Shown: piece by piece, positions 57,622 through 64,000 of the stretch
Layout of the letters: each line of letters starts with the position of its first letter
How positions within the stretch are numbered: the stretch's first letter is position 1
Assembly (NCBI GenBank): GCA_036346255.1
Contig: CM070634.1
Coordinates: 70,202,476-70,266,475, forward strand
Length of the DNA stretch: 64,000 nt
Reading direction: 5' to 3'
Source of the DNA: Ampelocalamus luodianensis
Lineage: Eukaryota; Streptophyta; Magnoliopsida; Poales; Poaceae
Position numbers and translations under genes: made by a program
The notes under the pieces: model-generated
The model's input: the letters and a program-made list of their open reading frames with translations, nothing else
What the model was told of the DNA's origin: nothing
The model's database searches: none

Positions 57622-60550
57622 AAGATGTCCCAGTGGTCCGAGACTTCCCAGATGTGTTTTCTAATGAGCTTCCAGGGATGCCACCCAATAGAGATCTTGA
57701 GTTTGTCATTAACCTTGTCCTAGTGACCTTCCCCATTTCGAAAAGATCTTACAGGTTGCATGTTGATGATCAAGTAGAGCTGAAACAACAAATTGAAGAT
57801 ATGTTGAGTATATGCTTCATTAGACCTAGCTCCTCACCTTGGGGAGCTCCAGTGATCTTTGTTGCCAAGGCAGATGGTACACAGAGAATGTGTGTGGACT
57901 ATCGGGGTCTAAATGAGGTTACCATAAAAAAATAAGTACCCTTTACCAAGGATTGATGATCTGTTTGACTAATTGAAAGGTGTTCAGGTGTTCTCAAAGA
58001 TAGATTTAAGGTCAGGGTACCATCAGCTCAAGATCCGGAAAGAAGACATACCCAAGATAGCTTTTTCAACTAGATATGGTTTGTTTGAGTTCACGGTCAG
58101 GTCTTTTGGATTAAACAATGCTCCTGCCTATTTTATGAACTTGATGAATAGGGTGTTCATGGAGTACCTTGATAAGTTTATCATTGTCTTCATTGATGAC
58201 ATCCTGGTGTACTCCAAAAGTAAAGAAGATTATGCAAAGCACCTCACTTTGGTTCTAGAAAAGCTTAGAGCTCACCAACTCTTTGCTAAGTTTAGTAAGT
58301 GTGAGTTCTGGTTAGAAGAAGTGGTCTTCTTAGGACATGTCTTGTCCAAAGAAGGAGTGTCTGTCAACCCCAGTAAGGTCCAAGATGTACTCAATTGGGA
58401 ATCTTCAAAATTAGTACCCCAAACCTGAAGCTTTCTTGGAATGGCAGGGTACTACAGAAGATTCATTGAAGGTTTTTCTCGAATAGCCAAACCTCTTACT
58501 CAACTGTTGAAGAAGGAAAAGAAGTTCTCCTGGACCCCTAAGTGTGAGCAAAGTTTTCAAAAACTCAAAAAATGGTTGACCTCTGCCCTAGTTCTGATTT
58601 TGCCAGATGTCCAAAAGGACCTCGAGGTTTATTGTGATGAATCATGACAGGGCCTTGGTTGTGTTTTGATGTAAGAAAGAAGGGTAGTAGCCTATGCCTC
58701 TCGGCAATTAAAACCTCATGAAGCAAATTACCTTATTCATGACCTAGAGCTAGCTACAGTAGTGCATGCTTTGAAGATTTGGCGCCACTATCTCATTGGG
58801 AACCGTTGTGAGGTCTACACAGACCACAAGAGCTTAAAGTATATTTTTACACAAGCTGATTTGAATATGAGGCAGAGAAGGTGGCTAGAGCTAATCAAAG
58901 ACTACAATGTGGGAATTCATTACCACCCCGGCAAGGCCAACGTAGTAGCTGATGCTCTGAGCAAAAAAGTTTATAGCAGCACCTTAATGGTAAAAGAAAG
59001 CCAACCAACTTTGCACAAAGAATTCCAGAAGCTTAGGCTAGAGATAGTTGAAGAAGGGTTTTTGGCAGCCCTAGAAGTGCAACCAACCTTACAGAGTCAG
59101 ATCAAGGCAGCTCAAGTTGAAGATACTGACATTCAAGAGATCAAGAGCAACATGAGAAAAGGGAGGTCTTTGAGATTTTCGGAAGATGAACAGGGGACAG
59201 TTTGGTTCGACAAAAGGTTGTGTGTGCCAAACAACACAGAGCTGAATAAGGTGCTCCTCAAGGAAGCCCATGAAGCCTTGTACTTCCATCCATCCTGGAG
59301 CTACAAAGATGTATCAAGATATCAAAGAGATGTACTGGTGGTCTAGTATGAAGCGAGAGATTGCGGAATATGTGGCCAAATGTGATACTTGCCAAAAGTT
59401 TAAGGCTATACACCAAAGACCTGGAGGTCTCTTGTTGCCCTTGCCCATACCCGAGCGGAAATGGGAAGAGATCGGGATGGACTTCATAACTGGTCTACCC
59501 CACACTCGAGCTAGTTTTGACTCCATTTGGGTGATCGTGGATTGCTTGACAAAGGTGGCCCATTTTATTCCTTTCAAGACCATCTATTCTGGGGACAAGT
59601 TAGAAGAGCTCTATATGGCAAAGATTGTGTGCCTACAAGGTGTGCCTAAGAAGATTGTGTCGGACAGAGGATCTAAATTCACCTCCAAATTTTGGCAAAA
59701 GTTGCATGATGTTTTGGGCACAAACCTCAACTTTAGCACAACTTATCACCCACAGATTGATGGCCAGACCGAAAGAGTTAACAAAGTCCTTGAGGATATG
59801 CTGAGAGCCTGTGCTCTAGAAAAGAAAGCTAGCTGGGATCGAATGCTAACCTATGCTGAGTTCTCCTACAATAATAGCTACCAAGCAAGTCTTTAGATGT
59901 CTCCTTTTGAAGCACTCTATGGGAGAAAGTGTAGAACACCCTTGTATTAGACAGAATCTGGTGAAGGACAAGTTCTTGGACCAGACCTCTTAAAAGAAGT
60001 AGAAGACCAAGTAAAATCAATAAAAGAGAAGTTGAAAACTGCTCAAACTAGATAGAAAAGCTATGCAGACAATAGGCATTGAGATCTGGCCTTTGATCCT
60101 AGAGATCAAGTGTACCTCAATGTGTCACCCCTCAAAGGGATGCACCATTTCAGGGTCAGTGGAAAGCTTGCACCAAGATTTATTGGACCTTTTCTAATTC
60201 TTGCCCGAAGAGGAGAAGTTGCTTACAAGATAGACTTTCCTCCTCAACTGACTGGAGTGCACAATATCTTCCATGTGTCACAATTGAAGAAGTGTTTACG
60301 CGTTCCAGAAGAACAGATGACCTTAGAAGCCTTGGACTTCCAAGAAGACCTCACCTACCAAGAGTTGCCTATCAAGATCTTGGACGTGTTTGAGCGGGTG
60401 ACAAGAACCAAAACCATCAGACTTTGCAAGGTGCAATGGAGCAATCACACAGAAGCGGAAGCAACTTGGGAGCATGAAGAGGACCTCAAGAAGGAATTCC
60501 CACACCTTTTCTCTAGCCAGCTTGAATCTCAGGGTCGAGATTCCCTTTAA
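57609..60550 (+). pseudogene. Family B pol: RT, RNase H, integrase, chromodomain
   Basis: RT begins in an overlapping frame (VVRDFPDVFSNELPGMPPNR), with MCVDYRGLNEVTIKK followed by a one-base A insertion at about 57930, then FSKIDLRSGYHQLKI and FIDDILVYSK (from 58189). RNase H: VYCDES, YTDHKSLKYIFTQADLN, HYHPGKANVVADALS. Integrase: SIHPGATKMYQ ... CDTCQKFKAIH, WVIVDCLTKVAHF, VSDRGSKFTSKFW, ERVNKVLEDMLRA. Then VFHVSQLKK-type HNIFHVSQLKKCLRVP and the chromodomain CKVQWSNHTEAEATWEHEED, stop at 60548-60550. In-frame stops at 57970, 59894, 59948, 60053 and 60080 and frame changes near 57610, 57930 and 59270 make it inactive. Catalytic residues that can be seen are kept. Confidence 0.9.
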
Positions 60551-60562
60551 GGGGTGAAGGTT
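60548..60562 (+). other. Polypurine tract of family B chromovirus
   Basis: TAAGGGGTGAAGGTT immediately precedes the 3' LTR start TGTAACATCCCGTTTG and overlaps the pol stop codon. Position fits the plus-strand primer. Confidence 0.82.
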
Positions 60563-63500
60563 TGTAACATCCCGTTTGTCTTAGAGTTCTTGCCAGATTT
60601 TAAAATCTAAAAAGGAACCATTTGGGTAATTGGTTTGCTCAAGCTTAACTTGGAACTTTAGAAATATTAGAGATTTAACTTGAACTAACTTAACTTCAAC
60701 TAATATCTTTTAGTTCTTTGCTCGCTGTTGGAGTTCTCGGGTTTCCTTTGGCTTTAGTTTCCATCCTTTGCTTGTTTTGTGTGCTCCTCAGCCTAGTTTT
60801 CCTCTCCTGGACCTCCCCTTGTTTAGATCTCCCCCTCGGTTAGGATCTCCCTTAAGGTTCAGACCACCTCTGTGTTATCCCTTTGGTCTAGACCTCCTTA
60901 GGTTTAGACTTCCTTTGTGCTGGACCTCTTCCTCGTGGAGACCTCCCATGGGTTCCAACCTCTCTTTAGGTCGCAACCACCCTTGAGCTATTCTAAGCTT
61001 GGGGTTGTGTTTCAAACCCCTTTGACTCCTAACATTCATTTTGAATTGGACCTCCCCTTGTTAGATCTTGACCGTCAGGACCTCCCCTTGTTAGATCTTG
61101 ACCGTGGGGACCTCCCTTGGTTCTATCCCGACTGTGAGGACCTCCTTCTGTGGATCTCCTCTGTTAGATCCTTTTTCCTTTTTTAATCTTATCCGTTGAA
61201 ACTTTCCCTTTCCTGGACCTCCCTTAAGTCCAAATCTTGCGTGTGTTTTCCCCTCCTTAGGATCGTTAGATCTTGTCTTGATGGCCCGATTAATAGGAGG
61301 CGTTCTTTTGGTCTGAACGTTCCCTTGCATTGTGGTGCGTTCGATTGAGTTTGGGCGGCCTAATGTAAGTGCGCGTTCGCGTGCTCCGAACATTCCTCTC
61401 CACTTTGGACCACCCGATCAAGATCGTATGGCCCTGGCTTAGTGTGTCTTTTTCCTTTGTCCTTTGGACCTCCTTAACCTTAGGACCTCCCCGTGGTCTT
61501 TTTGGAAAGACCACCGCTTTTTGTCATGACCACCCTATGTGGTCATGACGTCTGGTCTTTTTGCAAAGATCACCCTCTTTTGTCACGACCACCCTATGTG
61601 GTCACGACCTCTGGTCATTTTGCAAAGACCACTCTAGTGGCATAGGACCTCCTTTGCCTTATGCAGACCTCCTTTGCAGGACCTCCCCCAAGGGCCACCT
61701 CGTTGCTGGACCTCTCCTTTGGTCACGACTTTTTCCTCTTACTTTGACCATCCTCTTTGTTTGAGCTAGCCCTGTCCCCTTCTTCTCCTTTCTGCACGCT
61801 TTGCGGCAGAAAGTCTCTGAACATTAAATGTTGCTGCGGCACATTAAATGTGGTCACATTTGAGGTACCTTGTTACCTCCTTTTTATGGCAATGTATTGT
61901 CATATCCTTGTCCTGTTTTCACCTACCCTTGACACGTTGCCCTGAGGCTCAATGCTCTTTTCCCTACCTCTCTTGCTTTTTGTAGCTGAGAGTGCCTCCC
62001 TTCATCACCTTTTCCCTCATTTCTAACTCCCTTGCTCTCGCCTAGTTCTTTTTGTGCTTAAGTTTGGAGCTTTACTCATCTTTGGGTTGGACCTCCCCTT
62101 TCGCTAGGACCTCCTGGTTCTCTGGTTTTGAGTTGGTTTTGTCTAAGTTCTTTTGGATCCATTAAGTTCTTTTGCCCGAGCTTGTCTTCGTTTATTTGGG
62201 CTCTTTTCGAACATGTAGGTTCCGAGTTCGAAGAGGAGTTCTTTGAGCCAACAGCCTCCACAGAAGCCTCGCCACTTCTCAACGAAGGCAAGTCGCAGAC
62301 CTTTGATCATATTGAACCTGGTTTTCCAAAAGTATATTGTTTTATTCTATCTTGCATGGCTATCTTTTATAGTAAATGTTTTGGGCAGTAGTTTTTTGTA
62401 ATTGATATTATGCCTCCTTGGATATTTGTACTCAACATGTTGACATATTTCCCTCGGACACCTTAGCATGGGTGGTTCTATTGGTACTCTTTGATGTTAC
62501 CAACTTGGTTTTGTAGTTATGTTTAGACTTGCTTTAGAACCGCTGGTCTTGAGAACCATGTTTTCTTCTTTGATAATCTTGACTAATTAATCTATGGAAC
62601 TGTGGTGAGATGCCACTGTTGAGCAACCATGGTGGGATGCCATCGTTGTGCCAATTGTGGTGTGATACCACTTTTGTTAAAACTTGTGTGCCAAGATTGG
62701 GTGGTCTTCTAGCCGGTTTTGAACCCAAAGCTGTTTTTCTCATCCGGGGAAGTGATTGTGTAGTAAAGGGGAGGTGCTAGACGCACTGTGGGATGTGGTT
62801 GTCTTCCTTGGGTGGATTAAGGACTTAACTTTGTGTTCTTTGATCCAGGTATTACTGTGCAACCACAAGACCATTTTATGGGAGGGTGGTCTGGGCTAAA
62901 TAATTAGCGATGAGCTGGCTTGGTTCTGTTGTGGTAGAGCGTGCTGATTCACTGGCACAAGAGGGGGCCTGAATCTGGTGGGTGTGAGGCCTGTTAGAAG
63001 TGAAACCTTAGCAGGTAGCTCCGAGTTAGTTCAAACCTTTGTAAAGGCTTTGTTGCTCTCTCTAGACTGCTCATCTTTGGAAATGAGCAAGGGTTTTGAC
63101 GGGAGCCCATCCCGCTAGAGAGAACATGGATTGTTGGTAAAGTTCTACACCTCTATAGATTGTAAAAATCTATTCGAATAGCCAAGTCCTTGGTCATGGA
63201 CACTGCCTAGTGATTTTGCGTAAAGGGTAGCTTTTCAAAAGAGGTCTTGTGCACCCTAGGGTGGTCCAAGGTGCTCGAGAGTTGGTGCTCAGTGAGGTCT
63301 TGGTGCCTTGGGGTGGTCTTGGGAGTCCTGGAGTTGGTGTTCTAGGGTGGTCGTGGGGGTGGTCCTGGATGTGAGTGTGGCCAAGACCTCCCACGAGTGG
63401 TCTTGGGAGTGAGTTGGTGCTCACGACCTCCTTTTAAACCCTTGTACCTGTGTTTTTCTGTTTTGGTTTTAACTTGAGCTTGCAATCTATTTATGTTCAA

Positions 63501-64000
63501 ATATTGCTTTTCTACAAACTAACCCTGTAGCTCTCCATTATCAAAGCCAATGCATGAATATTAATTGCATACTTGTTCCCTGCGATTTGCAGAGTAAATT
63601 CAATGTACTCATGGCTTTAAGCCCTCTATTTGAGTAGTGGCTGAAGATGATCCAGTTCAAGATGTCCTCCACTCGATAGCCCGTGGGCTTACTGGATGGC
63701 CCTCACGCGCTTTTGGTGGTTCCGCTGTGCAGTTCTGTTGTTGATTTTGTAAGCCCTCGTTGGCAATCGCTGTAAATAATCTTGGCCATAAGGCCCTTGT
63801 TTAATATTAGTTTTAGTTTATCTGTTGTTCCAGTTGTGGACTTTGTGGTTGTGATTTCACCTATGTTATTTTGTGTGAGTTAGCTTCGGTTCCTGGGACT
63901 AACTCAGTGCACAGAGCCAAGACCTCCGGGAGGTCTTTGAGATCTCCTGGGAGGTCCTGGAGGACTTCAATCTCGGGGTGTAGTCGTGAGGACCTCCCAG
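60563..64000 (+). mobile_element. 3' LTR of family B chromovirus, cut by the window end
   Basis: It starts TGTAACATCCCGTTTGTC and runs parallel to the 5' LTR to the last base of the window, which corresponds to about 55400 in the 5' LTR. It keeps the hairpins GACCAC...GTGGTC (61528-61544 and 61587-61603) and the palindrome CTATTCGAATAG (63170-63181), but the GAGTAC hairpin is broken (GAGTAA at about 63591). A loss of about 45 bp relative to the 5' LTR lies at about 63660. Confidence 0.92.

Larger units (their letters stand above)
51925..64000 (+). mobile_element. Nearly complete Ty3/Gypsy chromovirus (Tekay/Del-like), family B
   Basis: 5' LTR (51925-55479), PBS (55484-55496), gag-protease, RT-RNase H, integrase and chromodomain (to 60550), PPT (60548-60562) and 3' LTR (60563 to the window end) are all in order. 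By comparison with the 5' LTR only about the last 90-120 bases of the 3' LTR are missing, so the element is about 12.2 kb. It inserted into the minus-strand chromovirus protease region with left flank CTGCT (51920-51924). The two LTRs differ by many substitutions and several indels, so it is not recent. Coding stops are mostly of the C-to-T kind. Confidence 0.93.

Overview
This window is plant nuclear DNA, almost certainly from a grass (Poaceae). It is a nested heap of transposable elements with no intact host gene. The grass call rests on three things: Tekay/Del-like chromovirus polyproteins with the typical LTR start TGTAACATCCC, an Angela/BARE-like Copia LTR, and a CACTA element whose ends carry ATCACAGACGGTTC repeats. 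All identities come from reading the sequence and from family knowledge; no database search was run.

Layout, left to right. 1-2374 is a truncated plus-strand Ty3/Gypsy element (gag, protease, start of RT). 2375-5070 is a long solo LTR, probably Copia. 5150-5806 holds an LTR-like fragment and a small MITE with 10-bp inverted ends. 6392-6706 (minus) is an orphan first exon of an ACD6-like ankyrin-repeat gene, followed at about 7.3-7.6 kb by a 61-bp minisatellite. 8556-17165 is a minus-strand solo LTR, split by a plus-strand 5.26-kb solo LTR at 10908-16168 with a perfect AGGAC target duplication. 19535-23095 is a FAR1-domain gene (MULE transposase or FRS type), split by another LTR at 19713-22775.

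24004-35278 is an 11.3-kb CACTA (En/Spm) transposon with a GTT target duplication. It carries a decayed TNP2-type transposase gene, a second gene combining an En/Spm-type transposase domain with a C48 (Ulp1-like) protease domain, a fragment of the plastid gene ndhF, and a nested Angela/BARE-like solo LTR (TSD ATATC). Next is a second copy of the 5-kb LTR family (36165 to about 41119). A minus-strand chromovirus follows (41125-51924), itself interrupted by a third copy of that LTR (44913-50063; TSD GATCA/GATCT). Finally a plus-strand, nearly complete chromovirus runs from 51925 past the window end, with both LTRs, PBS, gag, pol, chromodomain and PPT.

Nothing here works as a host operon or pathway. 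The functional modules belong to mobile elements, and every coding region seen is broken by stops, frameshifts or insertions. The most interesting signals are the composite CACTA element with captured ndhF, short sequence modules shared by otherwise different LTR families (the palindrome CTATTCGAATAG and a GAGTAC/GTACTC hairpin), and GGACCTCC-rich arrays that occur in two LTR families and spill into a gag coding region.
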